DNA of 64,000 bases from Streptomyces sp. SLBN-118 (lineage in GTDB: Bacteria; Actinomycetota; Actinomycetes; Streptomycetales; Streptomycetaceae). A program made the position numbers and the translations under genes. This document shows positions 53,901 to 63,246 of this stretch, piece after piece. Every line of letters starts with the position of its first letter. Position 1 is the first letter of the stretch. The stretch is taken from contig NZ_VFNP01000002.1 of assembly GCF_006715635.1 (NCBI RefSeq), forward strand, positions 682,001 through 746,000. The letters are read 5' to 3'. Under the pieces are notes generated by a model. The model did no database searches and was not told the DNA's origin. It saw only the letters and a program-made list of their open reading frames with translations.

Positions 53901-55032
53901 CGAGCCCATCGGGGCCGGGCCCGTCCATCTCACCCTGCACATGGGGCCCAAGCTCACCCGCCCGGTGCCTGCCGAGGTGGCCGAGGCTCTGCTGTCCGCG
54001 CAGATCACCATGACCGCCGGGGAACGGAGCGGGTTCCAGCTCGCCTTCGATATGACCAAGCGGGGGCTGATCACACAGCGGCTGCTGCCCGAGGGGTACT
54101 TCGATCCGAAGACCAGGGTGATCGTCACGACGTCCGTGAAGGGGACGCCGACGGTGATCCTGGACGGGCTGATCGTGCGGCAGGAAGTGGGCGCCAGCAA
54201 TCAGCCGGGACAGACCACGCTCACCGTCACGGGTGAGGATCTGACCCTGCTGATGGATCTGGAGGAACGGACGGACCGGTATCCGAACCTCGGCCCGGCC
54301 CAGCGCGTCGAGCGGATTCTGCGGCGGTACGCGGACTACGGAATCGATCCCTGGATCATCCGCGAGCAGATCCATCAGCCGCCTCGCGAGCAGCTGCGGG
54401 TCGACTACCAGACGGGCACGGATCTGCACTATCTGAACGAGCTGGCCCGCGCCAACGGGTACACCTTCTATCTGGAGCCGGGGCCGGGCATCGGCCGGTC
54501 CATCGCCTTCTGGGGTCCCGAGCAGCGGGTGGGGCAGCGCCAGCACGCGCTGAACGTGAACATGGACAACAACTCCACCGTCGACCAGCTGACGTTCGCC
54601 TACGACGGCACGGCCAGGGAGGAGCCCCAGGCCCGCGTCCAGGACCCGCGCACCCGCGATGTCCGGCTGCTCGCGCAGCCCGACATCAGCCCGCTGCGGC
54701 CGCCTCTCGGCCTCCGCGCCTCCCCCGCCCTCAAGCGCAAGACCCTGTCCGGTACGGCGAAGAAGGAGCCCGGGCAGGCGGAGGCCGAGACCCTCGCCAG
54801 GGCCGCGACGTCCGCGGACGCGATTTCCGGGTCCGGGTCGCTGGATGTCAACCGGCACGGATATGTCCTGCGGCCACGGGAGTTGGTGGGCGTTCGCGGC
54901 TCGGGCGTGACGTACGACGGCGACTACTACGTCAAGAGCGTGACGCACAACCTCAGGCCCGGCTCGTACCAGCAGAACTTCACGCTCTCCCGCGAGGGCC
55001 TCATCGCCCGCAGCAGGACAGTGCGCCCGTAA
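53893..55032 (+). CDS. Spike-hub protein (gpD/gp27-like half of a VgrG)
   Basis: A 379-residue hub protein: LTAGERSGFQLAFDMT-type start, YFDPKTRVIVTTSVKGTPTVILDGLIVRQE, LLMDLEER, VERILRRYADYGI and LRVDYQTGTDLHYLNELARANGYTFYLEPG are the gp27-like domains. It lacks the OB fold and needle, which the next gene supplies. ATG 53893 is preferred to GTG 53884. A trimer would form the base of the spike. Confidence 0.9.
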   Translation: MADEPIGAGPVHLTLHMGPKLTRPVPAEVAEALLSAQITMTAGERSGFQLAFDMTKRGLITQRLLPEGYFDPKTRVIVTTSVKGTPTVILDGLIVRQEVGASNQPGQTTLTVTGEDLTLLMDLEERTDRYPNLGPAQRVERILRRYADYGIDPWIIREQIHQPPREQLRVDYQTGTDLHYLNELARANGYTFYLEPGPGIGRSIAFWGPEQRVGQRQHALNVNMDNNSTVDQLTFAYDGTAREEPQARVQDPRTRDVRLLAQPDISPLRPPLGLRASPALKRKTLSGTAKKEPGQAEAETLARAATSADAISGSGSLDVNRHGYVLRPRELVGVRGSGVTYDGDYYVKSVTHNLRPGSYQQNFTLSREGLIARSRTVRP

Positions 55033-55072
55033 AGACGCGTCCCAAAAGACGTGAGGACCAGGAGAACTTCGC

Positions 55073-55600
55073 ATGGCTGCAGGACCGAACAACCGGTTTC
55101 TCGGCAAGTTCCGGGGGCGGGTGATTGACAACAGGGATCCGCTCAAGCTCGGCCGGATCACGGCCCAGGTGCCGGATGTGCTCGGCGAGGAGGCCTCCAC
55201 CTGGGCGCTGCCCTGTCTGCCCTTCACCGGACGGCACGCGGGTCAGTACGTCGTGCCGCAGATCGGCGCCGGTGTGTGGATGGAGTTCGAGCAGGGGGAT
55301 CCCAGCTTCCCCATCTGGACGGGGAGTTGGTACGGGGACGCCTCCGAGCTGCCGCCGAGGGCGAGTGCCGAGCTGCCCGGTTCGCAGCCGGTGGTCATCC
55401 AGACGCCGGGCGATCACAAGCTGGTGATGTCGGACGTTCCCGGTGGCACGGGGATTCTGCTTGAGGCCAGGGGCGGGGCCTACGTCCAGATCGACGAGAA
55501 GGGCGTGACGATCGGCAACGGCAAGGGGGCGTCGATCGTGCTGATCGGCAACGAGGTCAACATCAACGAGGGCCGGCTGATCGTGCCGAAGAAGCGATGA
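55073..55600 (+). CDS. Baseplate protein V/gp5-type spike protein
   Basis: A 175-residue protein with the gp5 OB fold at ~8-85 (GKFRGRVIDNRDPLKLGRITAQVPDV, then VVPQIGAGVWMEFEQGDPSFPIWTG) followed by a short beta-helical needle (ILLEARGGAYVQIDEKGVTI). Together with the hub gene it equals one VgrG. AGGAGAAC precedes the ATG. Ends in a 4-nt ATGA overlap with the next gene. Confidence 0.92.
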   Translation: MAAGPNNRFLGKFRGRVIDNRDPLKLGRITAQVPDVLGEEASTWALPCLPFTGRHAGQYVVPQIGAGVWMEFEQGDPSFPIWTGSWYGDASELPPRASAELPGSQPVVIQTPGDHKLVMSDVPGGTGILLEARGGAYVQIDEKGVTIGNGKGASIVLIGNEVNINEGRLIVPKKR

Positions 55601-55968
55601 GCACCAGGACCAAGGGAACGGGGAGTTACGTGTTGTCGGGGAATCTCGTGAACGGCGGCAGCGTGATCAGCTGCCCGCACGGCGGCCGCGTCGTGCCCGC
55701 CTCAGCCCCGTCGTCCGGAGTGCGGATCGACGGCCATCCGGTGCCCACAGCAGAGGACGTCTTCACGGTGAGCGGCTGCCGCCACACGGTCGGCGGCGTA
55801 CCGGTGCCGTGCACCACGGTCCGCTGGACGCCGGACCGCAATGGTGTGCTCGTCGACGGCAGGGCGGTGCTGCTGGAGAGCACGTCCGCGCTCTGTTTCA
55901 GCGCCGCGCTGGTGCCGCAGGGCCCGCCGGTGGTCGCCGCGTCGGCGCGGGGGGTGTCGTCGCGATGA
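55597..55968 (+). CDS. PAAR-like spike-tip protein
   Basis: A 123-residue protein. SGNLVNGGSVISCPHGGRVVP carries a Cys-His pair, and FTVSGCRHTVGGVPVPC a second, giving potential metal ligands for a PAAR-type cone at the spike tip. Similar proteins follow the spike gene in eCIS loci. ATGA overlaps join it to both neighbours. Confidence 0.8.
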   Translation: MSTRTKGTGSYVLSGNLVNGGSVISCPHGGRVVPASAPSSGVRIDGHPVPTAEDVFTVSGCRHTVGGVPVPCTTVRWTPDRNGVLVDGRAVLLESTSALCFSAALVPQGPPVVAASARGVSSR

Positions 55969-56333
55969 GGAGCGACATCGCCTTCCCCTTCCGCACGGAC
56001 CGGCGGGGACGCACCGCGCACGCCGCGTTCGACGAGCATGTGCGCGATCTGATCGAGCAGTTGCTGTTCACCAGCCCCGGCGAGCGCGTGATGCGCCCCG
56101 ACTTCGGCTGTGGGCTGCTGGATCTGGTCTTCACGCCCAACAGCCCGGAGCTGGCCTCCGCACTGGAGCTGTCGGTGCAGGCGTCCCTGCAGCGCTGGCT
56201 GGGTGAGCTGATCGAGGTGGAGTCCCTGGACGTGGTGAGCGAGGAGAACGTGGTCCGGGTGTATCTGCGCTACGTGGTGCGCTCCACCGCGAGCCGGCGC
56301 GACGACGTGTTCGAGGGGAGCGGCCCGGCATGA
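55965..56333 (+). CDS. GPW/gp25-family baseplate wedge protein
   Basis: A 122-residue protein with IAFPFRTDRRGRTAHAAFDEHVRDLIEQLLFTSPGERVM in its first half and the hallmark RPDFGCGLLDLVF. gp25 seeds sheath assembly on the baseplate. ATG 55965 overlaps the previous stop (ATGA) and its own stop overlaps the next start, indicating tight coupling. Confidence 0.93.
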   Translation: MRSDIAFPFRTDRRGRTAHAAFDEHVRDLIEQLLFTSPGERVMRPDFGCGLLDLVFTPNSPELASALELSVQASLQRWLGELIEVESLDVVSEENVVRVYLRYVVRSTASRRDDVFEGSGPA

Positions 56334-59300
56334 GCGGTACGAGCAAGGAGTTGGTCTGCCGTGCGGACGGCAGGCGCGCCAAGGTACGGGCCGCGCAGCT
56401 CGGCGGTGTGGATGCCGTCGAGGTCGGTGACGACGGGCTGACGCTCACCGTCACCTTCCTCGGCAAGGCGCCCCGCGGGCTGTGCCCGGAGAACGTACGT
56501 ATCGACGGCGGGCGCCGGATCACAGGCATCGGGGCCGTCGAGGTGTCGGTCGAGCGCGAGGAGGACCCGGAGCTCGACGACCGGCTGTTCGTCACGCTGG
56601 ACCGCACCGGCGACACGTCCCGCTACACGCTCTCCGTCGTGGACACCGATCCGTACGGGCGGCCGGGCACCGAGCCCTTCCCCGGCTTCGACCAGCGGTA
56701 TTTCTCCGCCGGATTCGACTTCCGGCCCGACTGCCCGACGCCCTTCGACTGCAAGGACGAGCAGCCCGACTGCCCGCCGTCGTTCCCGGCCGCGCCGGTC
56801 ATCGACTACACCGCGCGCGACTACGACTCGATCCGCCGCCTCATCCTGGACCGGCTGGCGCTCACCACACCGGACTGGGTGGAGCGCAATGCGGCCGACC
56901 TGGGCACGACGCTGGTCGAACTGCTCGCCCACACCGCCGACCGGATCAGCTATCAGCAGGACGCGGTGGCGACGGAGGCATATCTCGACACGGCCCGCCG
57001 CCGCGTCTCCGTACGCCGTCATGTGCGGCTCATCGACTACCCGATGCACGACGGCGTCAACGCGCGCGCTTTCGTCGCGGTCGAGACGGTACGGGCGCTG
57101 ACGCTGCAACCCGGCACGTACCGCTTCGCGGCCGTTGACGTGCGCAGCCTCGGGCCGCGCGACAGGCCGGCGATCGGCACCGTCATCGACGACCGGGATC
57201 TGGCTGTGCTCGACGAGCGTGGATCGGTCGAGGTGTTCGAGCCGCTCGTCGCCGGCGAGCCGCTGGCGCTGCGCCCCGAGCACAACACGATCCGCTTCTG
57301 GACCTGGGGCGACGAGGTGTGCTCGCTGCCCAAGGGGGCCACATCCGCAACGCTCAGGGACGCGTGGGCGGATGAGGAGTGCTCGGTCAGGTCGCTGGAG
57401 CTGGCTCCGGGCGATCTGCTGCTGATCGAGGAGGTACGGGGGGCACGCTCGGGTACACCGGGCGACGCCGACCCCTCCCACCGCCAGGCCGTCCGCCTCA
57501 CCTCGGTCACTCCGGTCGTGGACCGGCTTGCCGACCAGCCGGTGCTCGAGGTCACCTGGGCGCAGGAGGACGCGCTGAACTTCGCCGTCTGTCTGTCGAC
57601 GCAGGGCGGCACGGACTGCGAGCCGGTCGAGGATGTGAGCGTGGCGCGCGGGAATGTGGTGCTCGTCGACCACGGACGCTCACTGACGTGTCGCGGCGGG
57701 ACCCCGGAGACGGTCACCGTGCCTCCCGCGCCCTCCGTCCTCGGTTCTTGCGAACCGTCCGGCTTCGGCTGCTGGGACCGCAAGGAGGGCAACGCCACGG
57801 CGGATCTGATCAACGCCCGTCTGGAGCAGACCCGCTGCGGTGGGCTACTGACGGCAGGTCAGGTACGCGAGCTGTTCACCGTTGTCGGCGAGGACGAGAC
57901 CGTGCGTGCGGGCCTTGGCCTGGAACTCGCGGGCCGCCGACGGGAGAAGGTCGTCCCCGGCACCGCCTATGAGCAGGCCGAGGCGCTGTCGACCTTGCTG
58001 GCTCAGGTCGTCTACCCGGGTATCCCGGCACGTTTCAGGCCGGTGTTGCAGCGCTCCCCCGTCGTCCAGGCGGTGCCGTTCCCCGACCCGCGTCATGTCT
58101 CGGTCGGACAGTCCACACGGCTGGCCGCCATCCCCGGACGGGTCCGCCGGCGTCTTGTGGAGCTGTGGCGCAGCGCCCGCGACTGCGACGGACTCACCGA
58201 GCCCGAAATCGCCGAACTGACCGTGCTGTTCGGAATCCGGGTGCTGGAGCGTCTCGAACTGCGCCGTTATCCGGTGCGCGCGCTGCGGGAGTTGCTGCAC
58301 CGCAGTGAGCGGCTGCTCGCCGCGAAGCTTCGACGTCTCGAGGTGCTGACGGCCCGTGCGCGGGCCGGTGCGGTCCTGGACGACTCCATCGCCTGGGAGA
58401 TCACGCACACATGGGGCGCCGAATACGCGGCGGGGACCGGTCCGGACGAGCCGGTGCTGCGGGGTCCCGCGGCCGCGCTCGTACAGGATCCGCGGGCCGC
58501 GCTTCCCGCCGTGACGGTGGGGGACGGCGAGGAATGGTGGAGCGCGAGGCGGGATCTTCTCGAATCGGGTGCGCGCGAGCGGCATTTCGTCGGTGAGCTG
58601 GAGGACGACGGCCGGATCGCGCTGCGGTTCGGGGACGGGCGCCACGGCGCCCGCCCGCGGCCGGGAGCGCGGCTGGAACTGCACTACCGGCTAGGCGGCG
58701 GCGTCGCCGGCAACGTCGGCGCTGAGGCCATCAACCATCTGGTGCTGTGCCGCGATCCAAAGGACGCCGACGCCGGGGATGCGATGCCCGTCGCGGGCGT
58801 ACGCAATCCGCTGCCCGCCGTCGGTGGCACGGAGCCCGAGCCGGTCGAGCAGGTGCGCCAGCTCGCCCCGCTCGACCTGAAGCGCACCCGGTTGCGGGCC
58901 GTCACCGCCGAGGACTATGCGGCACTGGCGTCGAAGCTGCCCGGAGTCCAGCGCGCGGCTGCCGAGATCCGGTGGACCGGCAGTGTGCAGGAGGCACATG
59001 TCGCCGTCGACCCTCTGGGCAGCGGGGACGCGTCCGCGGAGCTGCTCGACTCGGTGGCGTACGCGCTGGAGAGCTACCGCCGCATCGGGCATGACCTCGT
59101 GGTGGGGCCCGCGAGGTCAGTGCCGCTGGACATCGCGCTGGCGGTGTGCGCGACGCCCGGTCATCAGCACGGCCAGATCCTCGCCGAGCTGTACCGGCTC
59201 CTCGGCAGCCGCCCGCTGACCGGGGGACGGCTCGGCTTCTTCCATCCCGACGCGCTGACGTTCGGTGAACCGGTGCGGCTCAGCCGTCTGGTGGCCACAG

Positions 59301-59497
59301 CTGCGGCCGTCCCGGGCGTGGAGAGCGTACGGGTGACCCGGCTGCGCCGGCTGTTCCATGAAGATCCACTCGATGACACGGCACTGGAGGCAGGCGTGCT
59401 GCGGCTCGGCCCGCTGGAGATCGCGCGTTGCGACAACGACCCGGACCGGCCGGAGCTCGGCCGGCTGTCCATCGAGCTCGGCGGAGGTGCGCGATGA
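56330..59497 (+). CDS. Large baseplate assembly protein 1 (Afp11/baseplate J-like)
   Basis: A 1055-residue wedge protein. The N-terminal ~140 residues are Ig-like. A conserved entry follows (VIDYTARDYDSIRRLILDRL, then TLVELLAHTADRISYQQDAV and EAYLDTARRRVSVRRHVRLIDY). The C-terminal third is baseplate J/gp6-like (IALRFGDGRHGARPRPG, DYAALASKLPGVQRAAAEI, LAVCATPGHQHGQILAELYRLL). It probably forms the baseplate ring that clamps the hub. Shares several motifs with the next gene, so the two are paralogues. Confidence 0.9.
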   Translation: MSGTSKELVCRADGRRAKVRAAQLGGVDAVEVGDDGLTLTVTFLGKAPRGLCPENVRIDGGRRITGIGAVEVSVEREEDPELDDRLFVTLDRTGDTSRYTLSVVDTDPYGRPGTEPFPGFDQRYFSAGFDFRPDCPTPFDCKDEQPDCPPSFPAAPVIDYTARDYDSIRRLILDRLALTTPDWVERNAADLGTTLVELLAHTADRISYQQDAVATEAYLDTARRRVSVRRHVRLIDYPMHDGVNARAFVAVETVRALTLQPGTYRFAAVDVRSLGPRDRPAIGTVIDDRDLAVLDERGSVEVFEPLVAGEPLALRPEHNTIRFWTWGDEVCSLPKGATSATLRDAWADEECSVRSLELAPGDLLLIEEVRGARSGTPGDADPSHRQAVRLTSVTPVVDRLADQPVLEVTWAQEDALNFAVCLSTQGGTDCEPVEDVSVARGNVVLVDHGRSLTCRGGTPETVTVPPAPSVLGSCEPSGFGCWDRKEGNATADLINARLEQTRCGGLLTAGQVRELFTVVGEDETVRAGLGLELAGRRREKVVPGTAYEQAEALSTLLAQVVYPGIPARFRPVLQRSPVVQAVPFPDPRHVSVGQSTRLAAIPGRVRRRLVELWRSARDCDGLTEPEIAELTVLFGIRVLERLELRRYPVRALRELLHRSERLLAAKLRRLEVLTARARAGAVLDDSIAWEITHTWGAEYAAGTGPDEPVLRGPAAALVQDPRAALPAVTVGDGEEWWSARRDLLESGARERHFVGELEDDGRIALRFGDGRHGARPRPGARLELHYRLGGGVAGNVGAEAINHLVLCRDPKDADAGDAMPVAGVRNPLPAVGGTEPEPVEQVRQLAPLDLKRTRLRAVTAEDYAALASKLPGVQRAAAEIRWTGSVQEAHVAVDPLGSGDASAELLDSVAYALESYRRIGHDLVVGPARSVPLDIALAVCATPGHQHGQILAELYRLLGSRPLTGGRLGFFHPDALTFGEPVRLSRLVATAAAVPGVESVRVTRLRRLFHEDPLDDTALEAGVLRLGPLEIARCDNDPDRPELGRLSIELGGGAR

Positions 59498-62400
59498 GCG
59501 GCTCCTGCGGATGCGGGTGCGGCGGGCACGACGAGCGCCACGCGCCGAAGGCTCTGTACAACCCGCCGGGGCGCGCGGCCCTGAACTACCGGGTCGGCGA
59601 GTACGGTTCGTTCCTCGCGGGCATGCTGGACCGGCTTGCTTCCCCCGCCTATCCGGCACTGCGCGGGCTGACCGTCCGCACCCCGGACGATCCGTCGATC
59701 GGGCTGCTCGACGCCTGGGCGGTCGTGGGCGATCTGCTCACCTTCCACTCCGAGCGCATCGCCGACGAGGGATATCTGCGCACGGCCGACGAACACCGTT
59801 CCCTGGCTCTGCTGGGGCGTCTTGTGGGGCACCGGCCGCGGCCGGGCATCGCCGCGGACACGCATCTGGCGTACACGCTGGACCGCGATCCGCGGGCCGA
59901 GGACGTGCCGGTGCTGATCCCGCGCGGCGCGCGCGCCAACAGCGTGCCCAGCACCTCCGACGAGGAGTCGCAGGCCTTCGAGACCAGCGAGGACCTCGTC
60001 GCCCGCTGGGAGTGGAACGAGCCGGCGGTGCGCCGGCGCCGGCCGGCGCTGCTCACCCCGGACGACCTGCGGGGGCGCCCGGAGATCTTCGTCTCCGGGA
60101 CCGACGCCTCGCTGCAGACCGGGGACAAGCTGCTCTTCGTCTTCGGCGGGGACAAGGACGCCCCGGGGCAGCGGCTGCTGCTCCCCGTGGCACGCGTCCG
60201 CATCGACCGGGACGACGACGTCACGGCGATCGGGCTGCCGCAGTCCGCCCCGCCCTCGCTGTCCGAGCTGGTGGCCGAGCTGCGCGAGTGGATCACCGAG
60301 GACGAGCGGGAGGCCGAGGAGGGTGAGCCGACTCCCGACAACCCCAACCCGCGCCCCGTCAGCCGGATCATCGAGGACTTCGATGCTCAGGTGCTCGCCC
60401 CGCTCCGCGCCGACCTGGCCGGGATCACGACCCCCGCGCAGTTCGCGGCGCGGCTCGTCGAGCCGCACGACCGGCTCGCCGAGGCGCAGGCGCTAGCGGC
60501 GCCGTACGAGGAAGTCGCGGGCTGGTTCGAGCAGTTGGAGGCCATGGTCGGTGAGCTGATGGAGCGGGCGGCCGATCTGGAGCCCTCCCGCCCTCAGAGC
60601 CCTGCGGCGGCTTCGGACTCGGCGGCCATGCGGGCGCTCGGCGCCGTACTGCCCGCGCTGCGCACCCGCGTGGTGCGGCCCCCGTCGGGGGCGCACACGC
60701 TGTCCCACGATCCGGGCCGGTACGTCGCGCCGGGCTCCGACCTCGGGGCACAGCTGCTGTCGGCGCTCGATCCTCGGGTCGCGGACGGTTTGTACGCGGC
60801 GTGGCGGCGGGCGGCTCCTGCTGCGCCCGCGCTGCTGCGGGAGCTTCAGGCGATGCGGGTGACCGCCGCGCCGTTCGGGGCGACGGCGCCGCTCAAGCCC
60901 GTGCAGGACGAGCACGGACGGGTGATCCGGCAGACGGACTGGCCCGTGAGCGGCGGAGAACTCACTACGATGCGGATCGTGTACGACACGGCCGGACGGG
61001 TTCCGGTGCGGGCCGAGTTCCAGCACATCGAGACCGGGTCCTCGTGGCAGCGTTCGGAGAATCTGCCCGCGGAGACGAGCTTCGGTCTGGGGCCCGGCAG
61101 GGTCTCACTGCAGACCCGGGTGGGCCAGGACCACGATCTGAGCTGGCTGACCAGGCGCCCCGCGGACTCCCAGGAACCCGGCGTGACGGCCGAGTACTCC
61201 CAAGGGCTTCCGGAGCGGACGCTGTTCGTGTCGAGGCCCGCCGAGGACGGGCGGGTGCACGTGGCCGTCCACAACGGCGAACCTCTCAACTGGCTGCTGT
61301 CGCCCGGTGACCACAAGCAGGTCACGCACGGCGGTGTGGAGGTGACCGCGCGGTACACGGTCGGCAGCGAGCCCCCGCAGGTCGAGATCGGCATCGCGAC
61401 CGTGCCGGAGCGGGCGAACCGTCATGTCCTGCCGCTCGACTCCGTGCAGGACGGGATCACGGTCGGCAGCTGGGTCGCGATCGAGCGTCCCCGCAAGGGG
61501 TCCGGGGAACCCGATGGCATCCCCGGCGACAAGAAGCTCGCGCTCGTGACCACTCGGGTCACCGCCGTGCGCACCGCCGCGTACACCAACTACGGGATCA
61601 CCGGCCGCGGCACCGAGCTGACGCTCGCCGATCCGTGGCTGGACGAGCACGACGTCCTGCTCTCGGCGATCCGGGACGCGACCGTGCATGCGGGCGGCGA
61701 GGCGCTACGGCCCGCAGACGAGCCACTGGGCGAGGACGTGCACGGCAATGAGCTCGAACTGGCGGAGCTGTACGACGGGTTGCGGCCCGGCCGCCATCTG
61801 GTGGTCTCGGGCGAACGCACCGACATCCCCGGCACGGCGGGGGTACGCGGCACCGAACTGGTGGTGATCGCGGCGGTGGAGCAGCAGCTCGACCCGCACC
61901 TGCCGGGCGACCATGTCCACACGAAGCTGACGCTGACGACGGACCTGGCCCACCGCTACCGCCGTGACACGGTGCGCGTGCAGGGCAATGTGGTGCCGGC
62001 GACGCACGGCGAGAGCCGTGACGAGCCGATCGGCAGCGGGGACGCCGACCGGGCCAACCAGACGTTCACGCTGTGGCAGTCTCCGCTGACCTGGCTGCCG
62101 GCCGCCAATCCCCTCGGCGCGACGCCCACGCTCGAAGTGCGCGTCGACGGGCTGCTGTGGCACGAGGTGGACAGCCTGGCAGGGCGTGGTCCGCGCGAGC
62201 GCGTTTACGTCTCGGGGACGGCCGGCGACGGGCGTACGACGGTGACCTTCGGCGACGGGGTGCACGGAGCGCGGCTGTCCACCGGGCACGAGAACGTCCG
62301 GGCCCGGTACCGCTTCGGCACCGGCAAGGCCGCCAACGTGCGGGCGGACCGCATCACTCAGGCGGTCTCCCGGCCGCTCGGCGTGAGTGCCGTCACCAAC

Positions 62401-63246
62401 CCGCAGCCCGCCACGGGCGGCGCGGACGCCGACGGCCCGGGGCTGACCCGGCGCACGATCCCGCTGGCGGTCTCGGCGCTCGACCGGCTCGTGTCAGCCC
62501 GGGACTACGAGGACTTCGCGCGCTCGCGTGCGGGCATCGGGCGGGCCTCGGCCCGGGAGATCTTCGACGGCCGGCGCCGGGTGCTCCATGTGACGGTCGC
62601 CGGTGTCGACGACATCGCGATCGCCGAGGACTCGGAGGTTCTGCGCGCGTTGCGGTCCTCGCTGGCCGAGTACGGTGACTCGCGCCTGCCGGTGAGGGTG
62701 GATGTGCGCGAGCTGGTGCTCCTGCTGCTCGCGGCGAAGGTGAAGGTCGCGCCCGACCACACCTGGAGCGTGGTCGAGCCGCGGCTGCGTCGGGCGCTGC
62801 TGACCCAATTCGGCAGCGGGCGGCGCGAGTTGGGCCGTCCCGCTCGCCTGTCCGAGGTGCTGGCGACGGCGCATGCGGTGCCCGGTGTCGACTATGTCGA
62901 CGTGGATGTGTTCACCGGTGTGCCCGCGTCAGTGACGCCCGACGGGCTGACCGGGCTGGCGAGTTCGCTCGGCCGGCCGCGCACCGCGGTCGGAGCCCGG
63001 CTCGCCGAGTACGACGAAGCAGTGCACCGCGTCACCGCCGACGACGGCGAAACGCTCAAACAGATCGCCGCACGGCACGGCATCGCGCTCGCCGAACTGC
63101 TGCGGCTGAACCCGGACATCACCGACACCCGGCGGCTGGAGAAGGGCCGGGCCGTGTTCGTCTTCCGCGGCATCCGGCCCGCTCAGCTCGCCCTGCTCTC
63201 CCCGCATGTCGCGGACACGCTGATTCTGACGGAGGTCACCTCATGA
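59494..63246 (+). CDS. Large baseplate assembly protein 2, with C-terminal LysM-like domain
   Basis: A 1250-residue protein. It opens with a cysteine-rich stretch (SGSCGCGCGGHDERH), then LNYRVGEYGSFLAGMLDRL and LLDAWAVVGDLLTFHSERIADEGYL, the second-type wedge entry. Near residue 920 it has VTFGDGVHGARLSTG, matching the paralogue upstream, then baseplate J-like parts. Unusually, residues ~1180-1225 (DDGETLKQIAARHGIALAEL, LNPDI) form a LysM-like module. Coupled to both neighbours by ATGA overlaps. Confidence 0.88.
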   Translation: MSGSCGCGCGGHDERHAPKALYNPPGRAALNYRVGEYGSFLAGMLDRLASPAYPALRGLTVRTPDDPSIGLLDAWAVVGDLLTFHSERIADEGYLRTADEHRSLALLGRLVGHRPRPGIAADTHLAYTLDRDPRAEDVPVLIPRGARANSVPSTSDEESQAFETSEDLVARWEWNEPAVRRRRPALLTPDDLRGRPEIFVSGTDASLQTGDKLLFVFGGDKDAPGQRLLLPVARVRIDRDDDVTAIGLPQSAPPSLSELVAELREWITEDEREAEEGEPTPDNPNPRPVSRIIEDFDAQVLAPLRADLAGITTPAQFAARLVEPHDRLAEAQALAAPYEEVAGWFEQLEAMVGELMERAADLEPSRPQSPAAASDSAAMRALGAVLPALRTRVVRPPSGAHTLSHDPGRYVAPGSDLGAQLLSALDPRVADGLYAAWRRAAPAAPALLRELQAMRVTAAPFGATAPLKPVQDEHGRVIRQTDWPVSGGELTTMRIVYDTAGRVPVRAEFQHIETGSSWQRSENLPAETSFGLGPGRVSLQTRVGQDHDLSWLTRRPADSQEPGVTAEYSQGLPERTLFVSRPAEDGRVHVAVHNGEPLNWLLSPGDHKQVTHGGVEVTARYTVGSEPPQVEIGIATVPERANRHVLPLDSVQDGITVGSWVAIERPRKGSGEPDGIPGDKKLALVTTRVTAVRTAAYTNYGITGRGTELTLADPWLDEHDVLLSAIRDATVHAGGEALRPADEPLGEDVHGNELELAELYDGLRPGRHLVVSGERTDIPGTAGVRGTELVVIAAVEQQLDPHLPGDHVHTKLTLTTDLAHRYRRDTVRVQGNVVPATHGESRDEPIGSGDADRANQTFTLWQSPLTWLPAANPLGATPTLEVRVDGLLWHEVDSLAGRGPRERVYVSGTAGDGRTTVTFGDGVHGARLSTGHENVRARYRFGTGKAANVRADRITQAVSRPLGVSAVTNPQPATGGADADGPGLTRRTIPLAVSALDRLVSARDYEDFARSRAGIGRASAREIFDGRRRVLHVTVAGVDDIAIAEDSEVLRALRSSLAEYGDSRLPVRVDVRELVLLLLAAKVKVAPDHTWSVVEPRLRRALLTQFGSGRRELGRPARLSEVLATAHAVPGVDYVDVDVFTGVPASVTPDGLTGLASSLGRPRTAVGARLAEYDEAVHRVTADDGETLKQIAARHGIALAELLRLNPDITDTRRLEKGRAVFVFRGIRPAQLALLSPHVADTLILTEVTS

